This document shows, piece by piece, positions 30,877 to 39,755 of a stretch of DNA of 64,000 nt. The stretch comes from Vandammella animalimorsus (GTDB taxonomy: Bacteria > Pseudomonadota > Gammaproteobacteria > Burkholderiales > Burkholderiaceae_C), in contig NZ_NSJF01000001.1 of the NCBI RefSeq assembly GCF_002285285.1, forward strand, positions 372,001-436,000, written 5' to 3'. Numbering within the stretch: the stretch's first letter is position 1; every line of letters begins with the position of its first letter. A program made the position numbers and the translations under genes. The notes beneath the pieces were generated by a model. It was not told the DNA's origin and did not search any database. It saw only the letters and a program-made list of their open reading frames with translations.

Positions 30877-32144
30877 AAGGTATCGAACAAGGTGTCAAAC
30901 AAGGGATAGACGGTCAGGGCGTCGCCGTGGGCGATTGGGGCACCTGGCGCAGTCTCGGCCAGGGCGTTGGCAAAAGCCGCGCCCGAGAGCATGTTCGAGC
31001 CCTGCTGCGCCAGCGGCGTGGCCTGCCAGCCCTGCGGGCCTTGCTCCAGCCGCACGCGCACGAACTCGCGGCGGGGCTCGGGCTTGCTGCGGGTGAAATT
31101 GGCCCGCGCCTGCCATTGCAGCGGCCGGGCGCGCAGCTCGTCCAGACCGCTGAGGCGGCGCAGCGCCGGCAGCGCCAGCTGCTGGAAGGTCACCAGGCTG
31201 GAGACTGGGTTGCCCGGCAGCATGAACACGCGGCAGGGCGGCGCGTCTTCATCCATATCGCCCTGGGCGCTGCGGGCAATGTGGCCCCAGGTGAAGGGCT
31301 TGCCCGGCTTGATGAACAGCCGCCATTGCACCAGCGTGCCCACTTCCTCCAGCGCGCGCTTGAGGTGGTCTTCCTCACCGACGGAGACGCCGCCCGAGCA
31401 CAGGATGGCGTCGCTGTGCTGCGCTGCGCGTTGCAGAGCCTCGCGCGTGGCGGCCAGCGCATCGGGCAGGGCGCCGCCGTCGATGGCGGCAAAGCCCAGC
31501 GCCTGCAGCCAGCTCAGCAACATGACGCGGTTGCTGTCGTAGATCTGCCCCGGCTGCAGCGGCTGGCCCGGCTGCACCAGCTCGTTGCCGCTGGAGAACA
31601 CCGTCACGCGCAGCGGCGCCAGCACCGGCGCTTGCGCATAGCCCTGGATGGCCAGCAGGCCGATGGTGGCCGGGTTCAGGCGCGCGCCGCGCGAGAGCAG
31701 CGTGGCGCCAGCTTGCAGCTCTTCGGCGCGGCGGCGGATGTGCTGGCCGGGGCGGATCGCCTGGCCGGGCGCCAACGCGATCTCGCCCTGGCTGGCATCG
31801 TGCGTGACGTGCTCTTGCATCAGCACGGCCTGGGCGCCAGCGGGGATGGGCGCGCCGGTGAAGATGCGCGCGGCCTGGCCGGGTTGCAGCGCCGGGCCCT
31901 GGGCTGAGTCACCGGCGGCGATGCGCTGCACGACCTGCCAGCTGCTGCGGTCTGTGCCGCAGATGGCGTAGCCGTCCATGGCGCTGTTGTCGAAGTTGGG
32001 TACGTCCAGCCGCACGGGCAAATCCTCGGCCAGGATGCGGCCGTGCAGCTGCGCCAGCGGCAAGGTTTCGCTGCGCACCATGGGCTGGTGGGTTTGCAGC
32101 AAGGTGTTCAGGGCGTCGTGGTAGTCGAGCAGGTCTTTGGACAT
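30873..32144 (-). CDS. moeA: molybdopterin molybdotransferase
   Basis: MoeA inserts molybdate into adenylated molybdopterin. The 423-residue protein shows FDNSAMDGYAI, RIFTGAPIPAGAQAVLMQE, SSGNELV, DSNRVMLLSWLQALGF, LCSGGVSVGEEDHLKRALEE and MLPGNPVSSLVTF, in the order of the four MoeA domains. The C-terminus carries a short internal duplication (FDTLFDTL) encoded by tandem 12-base units. The stop overlaps the mogA start. About 200 bases separate it from the moaE-mobA fusion upstream. Confidence 0.95.
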   Translation of the reverse strand: MSKDLLDYHDALNTLLQTHQPMVRSETLPLAQLHGRILAEDLPVRLDVPNFDNSAMDGYAICGTDRSSWQVVQRIAAGDSAQGPALQPGQAARIFTGAPIPAGAQAVLMQEHVTHDASQGEIALAPGQAIRPGQHIRRRAEELQAGATLLSRGARLNPATIGLLAIQGYAQAPVLAPLRVTVFSSGNELVQPGQPLQPGQIYDSNRVMLLSWLQALGFAAIDGGALPDALAATREALQRAAQHSDAILCSGGVSVGEEDHLKRALEEVGTLVQWRLFIKPGKPFTWGHIARSAQGDMDEDAPPCRVFMLPGNPVSSLVTFQQLALPALRRLSGLDELRARPLQWQARANFTRSKPEPRREFVRVRLEQGPQGWQATPLAQQGSNMLSGAAFANALAETAPGAPIAHGDALTVYPLFDTLFDTL

Positions 32145-32348
32145 GGCGGTGCTTCGGTGCTTTGGGGCTGCTGCCGGGCGGCTTGGGTGCTATTGAAGTT
32201 CAGTATTGCGGTGGTGTTTCCGGCCGGGCCTGCGCAGCAGCTGGGTTGAAAACGCTTGCAAGCTCTTGAGCTTTGCGCGCATTCTCGCTTTGCAGCGGGG
32301 CAGCGCTTGCCCCGAACAAGCGCTTCGCAAACCGTATCTCAACACCCC

Positions 32349-33524
32349 CTAGCGCGATTGCAGTTGTTGTTGCAGGCTTTGCAGGGCCTGCTGGTCGTTG
32401 AGGTTGGCGAAGGCCTGGGCGTCGTCAAAGAACACCGTCTGCCAGCCGCGCGGCTCCAGCCAGTGGCGCAGGCTCAAGTCGCCTTGGCCTTGCTGTTGGG
32501 CCTGTAGGTACTGCGGCAGGCCCAGCAAAAGGGCCGGGCGCAGCAGGCTGATGCTGGGGTGGCGGCCCGAAGCGGTGGCGGCCGAGACGGCGGCCAAGCC
32601 AGGGCGTGCAAACAGCGCCTGTGCCAGGCGCGCGGCCAGCTGTGGCGGCAGCAGCGGCGTGTCACAGGGCACAACCAGCAGCGCGTCCAGATCCGGGGGC
32701 AGTTGCGGCGCGGCGCTGGCAATGCCGGCCAGCGGCCCCAAGCCCTGCCACTGCGGCGCATCCGGCCACACGGGCAGGCCCAGGGCCTGATACTCGGGCA
32801 AATCCGCGTTGGCGCTGATGGCGATGCTGTGCACCTGCGGCCGCAGCGCCTGCGCCACGTGCTGCACCAATGGCTGGCCCAGCAGCGGCTGCAGGCCTTT
32901 GTTGCAGCCACCCATGCGCTGGCCTTGCCCCCCGGCCAGAATCAGCGCGCCGATGCGCGCGGCAGTGGCTGTGGTGGTGGCGGTCTGGCTGGTTGTGCAG
33001 GCCATCGCGCTGCCGGTGGCAGTGTCGATGGCGTGATCGTTTGCGCCGACCGCTGCGGTGGGCGCTGCCGTGGCTTGCCAGCGCCGCTGCGCGGCCTGGT
33101 CGCTGGCCTTGGCCTGCACCCAGTGCGCGCTGGCGTCGGCAAAGCATTCCTGTTTCCAGAACGGCGCCTCGGTCTTGAGGTAATCCATGATGAAGGCGTT
33201 GGCCTCGTAAGCATCGCGGCGGTGGGCGCTGGCGGTTTCGACCAGCACGATGGCTTGCCCCGCAGCGATGCGCCCCACGCGGTGCAGCACGGTGACGGCC
33301 TGCAAATCCCAGCGCTGGCGCGCCTGGGCGACGATGCGCTCAATCTCGGCCTCAGTCACGCCGGGGAAGTGCTCCAGCTGCAAATGGCTCAGCGGCGCCT
33401 GGCGCGCGTCGTTACGCACATGGCCGGCAAAGCGCACCGTGGCGCCGCACTGCCCCTGGGGCATGGCGGCGGGGGCTTGCAGGTCCAGCGGCTCGGTCTG
33501 GATGCGCACGCGAAACAGGGACAT
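32349..33524 (-). CDS. MoaE-MobA fusion protein
   Basis: One uninterrupted 391-residue frame joins two Moco enzymes. Residues 1 to about 150 are MoaE, the catalytic subunit of molybdopterin synthase, with GATVRFAGHVRND, HRVGRIAAGQAIVLVETAS, HRRDAYEANAFIMDYLKTEAPFWK and the active-site-type lysines. An Ala/Thr-rich linker of about 35 residues follows. Residues 187-391 are MobA, the molybdenum cofactor guanylyltransferase, with the nucleotide loop LAGGQGQRMGGCNKGL and VVPCDTPLLP. In most bacteria these are separate proteins acting at different steps. The gene lies 13 bases after moaD. Confidence 0.9.
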   Translation of the reverse strand: MSLFRVRIQTEPLDLQAPAAMPQGQCGATVRFAGHVRNDARQAPLSHLQLEHFPGVTEAEIERIVAQARQRWDLQAVTVLHRVGRIAAGQAIVLVETASAHRRDAYEANAFIMDYLKTEAPFWKQECFADASAHWVQAKASDQAAQRRWQATAAPTAAVGANDHAIDTATGSAMACTTSQTATTTATAARIGALILAGGQGQRMGGCNKGLQPLLGQPLVQHVAQALRPQVHSIAISANADLPEYQALGLPVWPDAPQWQGLGPLAGIASAAPQLPPDLDALLVVPCDTPLLPPQLAARLAQALFARPGLAAVSAATASGRHPSISLLRPALLLGLPQYLQAQQQGQGDLSLRHWLEPRGWQTVFFDDAQAFANLNDQQALQSLQQQLQSR

Positions 33525-33537
33525 GGCGCGCGCCCCA

Positions 33538-33786
33538 TCAACCGCCAGTCACCGGCGGCAGGATGGCCACCTCGTCGCCATCGGCGATCTCGGCCGGCCC
33601 GTGCAGCAGCCGCTGGTTGAGGGCCAGCTTGAAGATGCGCTCAGGCGCCAGGGCCTCGGCCCAGTCCGGGCCACGCTGGCGCAGCAATTGCAGCAGCGCC
33701 TCGGTGGTGCCGCCCGCCCAGGGCAGGGCCTCGCGGCCTGCGGGTTGCAGCAGCTTGAGGGGGCCGAAATAGACGATGGTGATCAT
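33538..33786 (-). CDS. moaD: molybdopterin synthase sulfur carrier subunit
   Basis: MoaD is a ubiquitin-fold sulfur carrier that is thiocarboxylated at its C-terminus and donates sulfur with MoaE. The 82-residue protein begins MITIVYFGPL and ends DGDEVAILPPVTGG, with the essential terminal Gly-Gly. The ATG at 33786 is chosen because it starts the first beta strand. It is the first gene of the operon that continues with the MoaE-MobA fusion. Confidence 0.93.
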   Translation of the reverse strand: MITIVYFGPLKLLQPAGREALPWAGGTTEALLQLLRQRGPDWAEALAPERIFKLALNQRLLHGPAEIADGDEVAILPPVTGG

Positions 33787-34166
33787 GGCAGGCAGGGCGT
33801 TGGGGCTCAGCAAGGGCGGCGCAGGATGCGTCGCGGCGGCGCCGAGTGTAGCAAGGGAAGGTTTGCATGAATTGCAGCGTCGTGTGCGCTGTGGGCTTGG
33901 GTGTTCTGTGTCGTTGCAAGCCCTTGCGGTATCTCACGGTATCGCTGTGGTTTGCTCGTCGCATCCCATCCCGATGCGCAGCGCACACCTTGTGCTGAGA
34001 GCGTGCAGTCCTGCCCAACCGTGAGGTTGCAGCAGCCTGACGGGTAGGGCTGTTCACAGCAGGCAGGAAAGTGATCATGCAAGCTCTGCGGTCATGTGAA
34101 CTGCCCTGGCGAGCAAGCTGGCGAAGGTCTTATCATGGCGACCGACGCCAGCAGAATAAGCCCGCC
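33787..34166. promoter_or_regulatory. divergent promoter region between moaD and moaA
   Basis: This 380-base gap separates two divergent Moco transcripts. On the minus strand a TACACT -10-like box occurs at about 33846-33851, preceded by a dispersed repeat (33911-33988). On the plus strand a TATCAT box lies near 34131-34136, about 30 bases before moaA. I looked for the Moco RNA motif and did not find a convincing one. Confidence 0.35.
33911..33988 (-). repeat. dispersed repeat, copy A
   Basis: Read on the minus strand, this stretch upstream of moaD matches 36325-36405 on the plus strand. About 44 of 51 bases are identical in the core, including GCAAACC and CAGCGATACC, with looser similarity beyond (TTGCAA). 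Both copies lie upstream of genes. It may be a family of small repeats scattered in this genome. Confidence 0.5.
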
Positions 34167-35216
34167 ATGAATGCCACGATGATCCCTTTGCCCCCTAACG
34201 CTGTGGGCGGCGACCAGGCCGGTGCCGCCACCCACCAGGCCCAGCTGATCGACGGCTTTGGCCGCCGCATCCACTATCTGCGCGTCTCTGTCACCGACCG
34301 TTGCGACCTGCGCTGCAACTACTGCATGCCCAAGGATTTCAAGGGTTTTGAGGAGCCGGCCAACTGGCTCAGCCACGCTGAAATGGCGCGGCTGATCGGC
34401 CTGTTCGTGCAGCTGGGCGTGAACAAGGTGCGCCTGACCGGCGGCGAGCCGCTCACGCGCCGTGGCGTGGTCGAGCTGGCCGAGCGCATCGGCCGCATGC
34501 CGCAGGTGCGCGATCTTTCACTGTCCACCAACGGCACCATGCTGGCGCGCCATGCCGCCGGCCTCAAGGCCGCGGGCGTCAAGCGCCTGAACGTCAGCTT
34601 GGATTCACTCGATGCCGCCACCTTTGCGCAGATCACCGGGCGCGATTGCCTGCAGGACGTACTGGCCGGCCTGAATGCTGCGCGTCAGGCCGGCTTTGCG
34701 CCGATCAAGCTCAACTGTGTCGTGCACGCCCAGACGCCCGAGCCCGAGGTGGCCCGCATGCTGGCTTACACGCTGGCCAATGGTTTCATCCTGCGACTGA
34801 TCGAGACCATGCCCATGGGCGAGAGTGGGCGCCAGTTCCAGCCGGCCGACCTCACACAGATGGGCGCGCGCCTGGCCAAGCGCTTCGGCTTGGTGCCGGC
34901 GCTGGACATTGGCGATGGCGGCCCGGCGCGCTACTGGGCGGCGGGCCAGGGCGCGCCCGCGCTGGGCGTGATCACCCCCATGTCGCAGCACTTTTGCGCC
35001 ACCTGCAACCGTGTGCGCCTGACGGTCGATGGCACCTTGCACCTGTGTCTGGGCCAGGAGGACAGCGTGCCGCTGGGCCGCATGTTGCGCCAGGGCGCAG
35101 GCGATGCGCAACTGCTGGCGGCCATCCGCGCCGGCATCGCCGCCAAGCCAGAGCGGCACGAGTTCCACAGCGAGCCGCAGCGCATCGTGCGCTTCATGTC
35201 GCAAACCGGGGGTTAA
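34167..35216 (+). CDS. moaA: GTP 3',8-cyclase MoaA
   Basis: MoaA is a radical-SAM enzyme that converts GTP to the first intermediate of molybdopterin synthesis. The 349-residue protein has the radical-SAM cluster cysteines C46, C50 and C53 (DRCDLRCNYC), the RLTGGEPLTRRG motif, and the C-terminal cluster motif HFCATCNRVRLTVDG plus a later Cys. It ends in the expected Gly-Gly. The start at 34167 fits family length; the frame is open 32 codons further upstream. It forms a two-gene unit with mobB. Confidence 0.95.
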   Translation: MNATMIPLPPNAVGGDQAGAATHQAQLIDGFGRRIHYLRVSVTDRCDLRCNYCMPKDFKGFEEPANWLSHAEMARLIGLFVQLGVNKVRLTGGEPLTRRGVVELAERIGRMPQVRDLSLSTNGTMLARHAAGLKAAGVKRLNVSLDSLDAATFAQITGRDCLQDVLAGLNAARQAGFAPIKLNCVVHAQTPEPEVARMLAYTLANGFILRLIETMPMGESGRQFQPADLTQMGARLAKRFGLVPALDIGDGGPARYWAAGQGAPALGVITPMSQHFCATCNRVRLTVDGTLHLCLGQEDSVPLGRMLRQGAGDAQLLAAIRAGIAAKPERHEFHSEPQRIVRFMSQTGG

Positions 35217-35219
35217 GCA

Positions 35220-35738
35220 ATGAGCGCCATGCCCAGAAATGTGCTGGGGCTGGTTGGCCGCTCCGGCAGCGGTAAAACCACGCTGCTCGAAGCCATGCTG
35301 CCGTTGCTGCGCGCACGCGGCTTGCACGTCAACGTCATCAAACACAGCCACCACGACATCACGCTGGAGCCGCCAGGCAAGGACAGCGCGCGCTTTCGCG
35401 CTGCCGGCGCGCAGGAGGTCATGATTGCCTCGCCCTGGCGCTTTGCCATCATGCATGAGCTGCATGGTCAGCCAGAGCCTGAGCTGGCCGAGCAACTGGC
35501 GCGGCTGGCGCCGGCGGACCTGACGCTGCTCGAAGGCTTCAAGCGCCAGCCCATTGCCCAGCTGGAGGTTTATCGCCCGGCGCTGCAGCTGCCGCCGCTG
35601 CACACCCAGCCTGGCAGCGGCATCATTGCCGTGGCCAGCGATGCGCCACCGCCTCCCGGCGCGGCGCTGCCCTGGCTGCCGCTGAATGCGCCGCAGCAGG
35701 TGCTCGATTTCATTCTGGCGCAATTGCAGTTGGCGTGA
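35220..35738 (+). CDS. mobB: molybdopterin-guanine dinucleotide biosynthesis adaptor MobB
   Basis: MobB is a GTP-binding P-loop protein that supports guanylation of the molybdenum cofactor by MobA. The 172-residue protein has the P-loop [13 protein letters not shown], the KHSHHD motif, [10 protein letters not shown], and LLEGFKRQP. It starts three bases after the moaA stop. MobA itself is encoded as a fusion on the opposite strand of the same cluster. Confidence 0.93.
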   Translation: MSAMPRNVLGLVGRSGSGKTTLLEAMLPLLRARGLHVNVIKHSHHDITLEPPGKDSARFRAAGAQEVMIASPWRFAIMHELHGQPEPELAEQLARLAPADLTLLEGFKRQPIAQLEVYRPALQLPPLHTQPGSGIIAVASDAPPPPGAALPWLPLNAPQQVLDFILAQLQLA

Positions 35739-35788
35739 TGCTGCGGCGCAGAAAGCGGCGCTGTTGAGGCATCCGGCTGTCTTGAGCA

Positions 35789-35819
35789 AGGCCCAGTATT
35801 GGGCCTGCCGCGTTTTTTT
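35789..35819 (+). terminator. intrinsic terminator after mobB
   Basis: AGGCCCA and TGGGCCT form a 7-bp stem with a GTAT loop, followed six bases later by a run of seven T. It separates the Moco transcript from the riboswitch transcript. Confidence 0.7.
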
Positions 35820-35839
35820 CGGGGCTTGCGTTGCGCCAC

Positions 35840-35845
35840 TACAAT
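35840..35845 (+). promoter_or_regulatory. candidate -10 box for the riboswitch-btu operon
   Basis: TACAAT lies about 45 bases upstream of the first riboswitch element. The -35 region is not clear because it overlaps the preceding terminator. Confidence 0.4.
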
Positions 35846-35890
35846 GCGCGCCTTTTGCGCGGCCGCACGCTGCTGTGCGCGCGGCCGCAG

Positions 35891-36160
35891 TGTTTCGTGG
35901 TGTCCGCCAGCATGCCGCTGGCGGCCGGGCCTGGTTGGCGCGCAGCCTGTGCTGCGCTGCTCAAGGCCCGGCGGGAAGCAGGTCTAGGCCTGCGCTGCCC
36001 CCGCAACGGTAGGTTCTTGTATCCGCCTTGGCCCTGGCTGCTGCATGCTGCCAGTGGCTGCCACTGTGGCCCCTGCGCCATGGGAAGGCTGGGCGGTGTT
36101 CTGAAGGCGTGCTGCCTTGTGGCGAGCGCCTGCAGCCTGAACGAGCCCGGAGACCGGCTG
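35891..36160 (+). promoter_or_regulatory. cobalamin riboswitch
   Basis: The conserved landmarks of the cobalamin aptamer occur in the correct order. GCTGCCCCCGCAACGGTAG is the central core at about 35993-36011. A GCCACTG element lies within a hairpin near 36060, GGGAAGGC is at 36082-36089, and the closing B12-box-like AGCCCGGAGACCGGC is at about 36143-36158. The 5' pairing partner is tentative. It precedes a TonB-dependent receptor and a B12 ABC transporter, exactly where such riboswitches act, and would lower expression when cobalamin is plentiful. Confidence 0.9.
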
Positions 36161-36324
36161 CGAAACGACCCTGGTGGCGCCTTTGCTGTGCCCGCTGTCG
36201 TTCTTCCTCCAGCCGCGGTCCTGTGCAGGTTCGCGGCTGGCAAGCCGGCGGGCCGGGGCGCTGAGTGTGTGTTCGCCGCGCGGGTTGGCGCGGCAAGGGG
36301 CGTCTGCACAAATACAGCAGCCAA

Positions 36325-36405
36325 GTGTGTGCTGCGATCGGGCTGGAATGCGAAGCGCAAACCGCAGCGATACCAAATGGTGTTGCAAGGATTTGCAGGC
36401 GAAGC
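36325..36405 (+). repeat. dispersed repeat, copy B
   Basis: This stretch matches the minus strand of 33911-33988 (see copy A). It lies between the cobalamin riboswitch and btuB, in a 310-base segment (36161-36471) that otherwise shows no gene. It could belong to the expression platform of the riboswitch or simply be a repeat inserted there. Confidence 0.5.
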
Positions 36406-36471
36406 AGGCTGCCCGAATCCGCAGCGGCGCAAGGCGCTGTGATGCGCGCGGACCTTCCAAGGGGGAATCGA

Positions 36472-38694
36472 ATGACCCGTTTCTTTGTATCGGGCCAGGG
36501 CTTTGCTGCGCCCGGCCATCATCGAGCTGCTGGCCGCCTGGCCAGCGTGGCGCTGGCCTGTGCCAGCCTGTGCGCGCCGGCGCTGGCCCAGCAGGCTGCG
36601 GCCGATGGGGCGGCGACGCTGGATGAAGTGTTCGTCACTGCCACGGCGCGGCCCGAGGAGCGCAGCCGCATCGCCGGCACGACCCAGGTGATCGGGCGCG
36701 AGGCGATCGAGCATTCTTCGGCGCGCTCGGTGACGGATTTGCTGGCCGAGCACGCCGTGGGCTTTTTCAGTGAGTGGACGGCGGCGCAGACTTCGATGAA
36801 TCTGCGCGGCGCGGCCACCGATGGCCAGGGGCGCGACTTCCGCAGCCAGGTGCTGGTGCTGGTCAATGGCCGCCGCGCAGGCACGGCCAATCTCTCCAAG
36901 CTCAACCCGGCCGAGGTCGAGCGCATCGAGATTGTGCGCGGCCCGGCCTCGGTGTTGTATGGCAGCCAGAACATGGGCGGCATCGTCAACGTCATCATGA
37001 AGAGCGGCCAGGGCCAGCCGCCTGCCAGCGTACAGCTGCGCGGCGGCTCCTGGGGCCAGTACCACGCCCAGGCCCAGACCAGCGGCGCCAGCGGCAATAT
37101 GGATTGGTTCATCGGCGCCTCAGCCGGCGGACGCAAGGACTACGACAGCGGCCTGGGCCATCGCATGGAGAACACGGCCTGGCGCCGCCGTGGCGCCAGC
37201 GTCGCCTGGGGCTGGCAACTGCACGAGCAGCACCGGCTGGATGTGAACCTGCGCACGGATGGCATTTTCGATGCGGGCTTTCGCGGCTCAGGCGCCAACA
37301 CCTTGAGCCGGGACAACCGCTCCAACCGGTCGCTGGATCTGGTCTATGACGGCGCCAGCGCCGACCAGCGGCTGGGCTGGACGGCGCACCTGTACCGCCT
37401 CAAGGACGTGGACGAGTTCAACTGGGCCTCGCCAGTGATCCGCTCGGGCAACAACCCTGCGCCGGGCACGGCGCGCGATTACAACCGCCGCAACCTCGAT
37501 GCCACGGGCGCGCGCCTGCATGCGCGCGCGGCACTCACGCCCAGCAACGATGTGCTGCTGGGCTACGACACCGAACGCAGCAAGCTGCGCTCGCAGCGCG
37601 AACGCCTGCCCGTGCCCGGTGGCCCTGGCAAGCAGGTGCCGCCCATCGACTACAACCAGACCGAGCAGGTGCATGCGCTGTACTTCGAGGACGCGCAGCG
37701 CCTGCTCGATGACCGCCTGACGCTGCGCGGCGGCCTGCGCAAGACCTGGGGCCGCACGCACTTTGACGATACCCCGCATCTGGCTGCGCAGCGCGCTGCG
37801 GCGCGCTCCTACGACGCGCTGACCTGGTCGCTGGGCGCCACCTATCGCTTGAGCGAGCACACCAGCCTGCGGGCGCTGGCGGCCACAGGCTTTCGTGCGC
37901 CTACGGCCACCGAGCTGGCCGCAGACTTCACCGCGCTGGGCGGCGGGCGCAGCTTTGGCAACCCGAACCTCAAGCCCGAGCGCGCACGCCAGCTGGAAGT
38001 GGGCGCGACCTGGCAGGGCGCGGCCTGGCGGCTCGATGGCGCGCTGTTCCAGAACACCATCAGCGACCGCATCATCACCATCTCGCGTGGGCCGGGCACC
38101 AACACTTCGGACTACGGCAACAACCGCGCCAACATCGTCGCGCGCGGCCTGGAGGCCAGCGCGCACTTGCGCCTGGATCAGGCCCTGGGCTGGGGCGTGG
38201 GCGCGCCGGCGCTGAGCCTGTTTGGCCACGGTTACTACCACTTCACCATGCAGGACAAGGGCGCCGCTGCAGCGCTGGCCAGCCAGCGCGTGCAGCGCAT
38301 GTACCGCCATGCGCTCTCGGCCGGGCTGCGCTACGGCCAGGGCCGCGAGGGCCAAGCTGGCGCCTGGAATGTGCAGCTGGCGGGCATTCTGCGCGGGCCG
38401 ATGTGGTACGACACGGAGGAGTCGCTGCTGATCCCGCAGGCCGAGCCGCGCCGCGCCTTCCTGCACCGCAAGGGCAGCTTCACGGTCTGGAACCTGCGCG
38501 GCCAGTACCAGCTCAGCCAGAGCCTGCGCCTGTTCGCAGCGGTCAACAACCTGCTGGACAAGAACCAGCACCCGATCTTCATCTCCACCGACCGCGGCGC
38601 GGCCTGCATCTCCGACCGGCGCTTCCAGAACGGCGGCTGCGGCACCTCCATGCCCGGGCGCGAATTCCAGCTTGGCCTGGAGGCGCGTTTTTGA
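36472..38694 (+). CDS. btuB: TonB-dependent receptor, vitamin B12 (BtuB-like)
   Basis: This 740-residue outer-membrane receptor has a signal peptide ending near APALAQ, a TonB box (LDEVFVTATA), and a plug domain with QVLVLVNGRRAG and VERIEIVRGPASVLYGSQNMGGIVNV. A 22-strand barrel ends in the terminal phenylalanine motif (FQLGLEARF). The ATG at 36472 has AAGGGGG upstream; an in-frame ATG at 36442 is possible. Assignment to cobalamin rests on the upstream riboswitch and the downstream ABC transporter, because the receptor sequence alone does not reveal the ligand. Confidence 0.88.
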   Translation: MTRFFVSGQGFAAPGHHRAAGRLASVALACASLCAPALAQQAAADGAATLDEVFVTATARPEERSRIAGTTQVIGREAIEHSSARSVTDLLAEHAVGFFSEWTAAQTSMNLRGAATDGQGRDFRSQVLVLVNGRRAGTANLSKLNPAEVERIEIVRGPASVLYGSQNMGGIVNVIMKSGQGQPPASVQLRGGSWGQYHAQAQTSGASGNMDWFIGASAGGRKDYDSGLGHRMENTAWRRRGASVAWGWQLHEQHRLDVNLRTDGIFDAGFRGSGANTLSRDNRSNRSLDLVYDGASADQRLGWTAHLYRLKDVDEFNWASPVIRSGNNPAPGTARDYNRRNLDATGARLHARAALTPSNDVLLGYDTERSKLRSQRERLPVPGGPGKQVPPIDYNQTEQVHALYFEDAQRLLDDRLTLRGGLRKTWGRTHFDDTPHLAAQRAAARSYDALTWSLGATYRLSEHTSLRALAATGFRAPTATELAADFTALGGGRSFGNPNLKPERARQLEVGATWQGAAWRLDGALFQNTISDRIITISRGPGTNTSDYGNNRANIVARGLEASAHLRLDQALGWGVGAPALSLFGHGYYHFTMQDKGAAAALASQRVQRMYRHALSAGLRYGQGREGQAGAWNVQLAGILRGPMWYDTEESLLIPQAEPRRAFLHRKGSFTVWNLRGQYQLSQSLRLFAAVNNLLDKNQHPIFISTDRGAACISDRRFQNGGCGTSMPGREFQLGLEARF

Positions 38695-39755
38695 GCGCCA
38701 GCGGCCGCCGCAGGGGCTGGGCGATTTGGCGCAGGCTGTGCGCAGCGCTGCTGCCCGCGCTGGCCTGGTCAGCTTGGCCAGCTTGGCCTGATTTGGCCAG
38801 CGGCGCGGCGGCAGCCGATCCGACCAGCGGCGCCAGCCCCTGGCTGGCGCACTGCCTGCATGAGCAGGCGTTGCAACCCGCAGCCAGCGCTCCGGTGCTG
38901 TTGCGCGATGCGCTGGGGCGTGAGGTGGCGCTGCCGCGCCCGCCGCAGCGCATCGTGACGATTTTTTCCTCCAACACCGAGCTGGTGGCGTATCTGGGCC
39001 TGACCGGGCGCATCGTCGGCGTGGAGGACTACACCCGCTACCCCGCCGCCGTGCTGGGCCTGCCCAAGGTGGGCGGGCGGCTGGGCTTTTCGGTCGATGC
39101 CGTCACCGCGCTGGCGCCCGAGCTGGTCATCGTCACCCCGGCGCGCCAGGCGGCGCACCAATTGGTCGAGCCCATGCAGCGCATCGGCGTGCCGGTGATG
39201 GTCTTGCTCAGTCGCTCCGTGGGCGAAGTGCTGGACAACCTGCGCCTGGTGGCCCGCGCCGCCGGTGTGCCGCAGCGCGGCCAGTGCCTGGCGGCGCAAT
39301 TGCAGGCGCGGCTCGATCGCATCGCCCGCAGCGTGCCGCCAGAGGCTGCGCCCAGCGCCGTGCTCATCACCGGCCGCATGGGCAATGGCATGCTGCTGGT
39401 GGCCCGGCCCGGCAGCTACACGGCCGAGGCCGTCGAGCTTGCCGGCGCACGCCACGCCCTGCAAGGCCTGGGGCCGTTGGCCCAGGTCTCGCCCGAGGCC
39501 GTGCTGGCCGCCGCGCCCGAGGTGCTGCTGTTTGCCGGCACCCAGGCTGCCTTCGACGAGCTGCTGCAAAGCCCCGGCTGGCGCGACCTGCCGGCCGTGC
39601 GCGCCGGACGCACGCTGACCGTGGCGCGCGCCGAATTCCTCATCCCCGGCCCGCGCACCATCGACGGCATCGAAAAACTGTTCCAGGCCCTGCACCTGCA
39701 ACGCGCCGGCCAGCTGCTGCCCGGCGCAGCGCAGGCCGCGCCCACGCCGCCATGA
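38691..39755 (+). CDS. btuF: cobalamin ABC transporter substrate-binding protein (BtuF-like)
   Basis: This protein of about 354 residues is a class III periplasmic binding protein of the BtuF/FhuD/FepB type. A long hydrophobic signal segment comes first, followed by RDALGREVALPRPPQRIV and FSSNTELVAYLGLTGRIVGVEDYTRYP. A metal/cobalamin-type second lobe ends with FQALHLQ. The likely start is a TTG that overlaps the btuB stop (TTGA), preceded by a TGGAGG site; no ATG is available nearby. It overlaps btuC downstream (ATGA). Confidence 0.85.
   Translation: MSASGRRRGWAIWRRLCAALLPALAWSAWPAWPDLASGAAAADPTSGASPWLAHCLHEQALQPAASAPVLLRDALGREVALPRPPQRIVTIFSSNTELVAYLGLTGRIVGVEDYTRYPAAVLGLPKVGGRLGFSVDAVTALAPELVIVTPARQAAHQLVEPMQRIGVPVMVLLSRSVGEVLDNLRLVARAAGVPQRGQCLAAQLQARLDRIARSVPPEAAPSAVLITGRMGNGMLLVARPGSYTAEAVELAGARHALQGLGPLAQVSPEAVLAAAPEVLLFAGTQAAFDELLQSPGWRDLPAVRAGRTLTVARAEFLIPGPRTIDGIEKLFQALHLQRAGQLLPGAAQAAPTPP

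Noticed and set aside
33787-34166. Moco RNA riboswitch upstream of moaA or moaD
   Set aside because: I looked on both strands for the conserved core and stems and found no convincing match.
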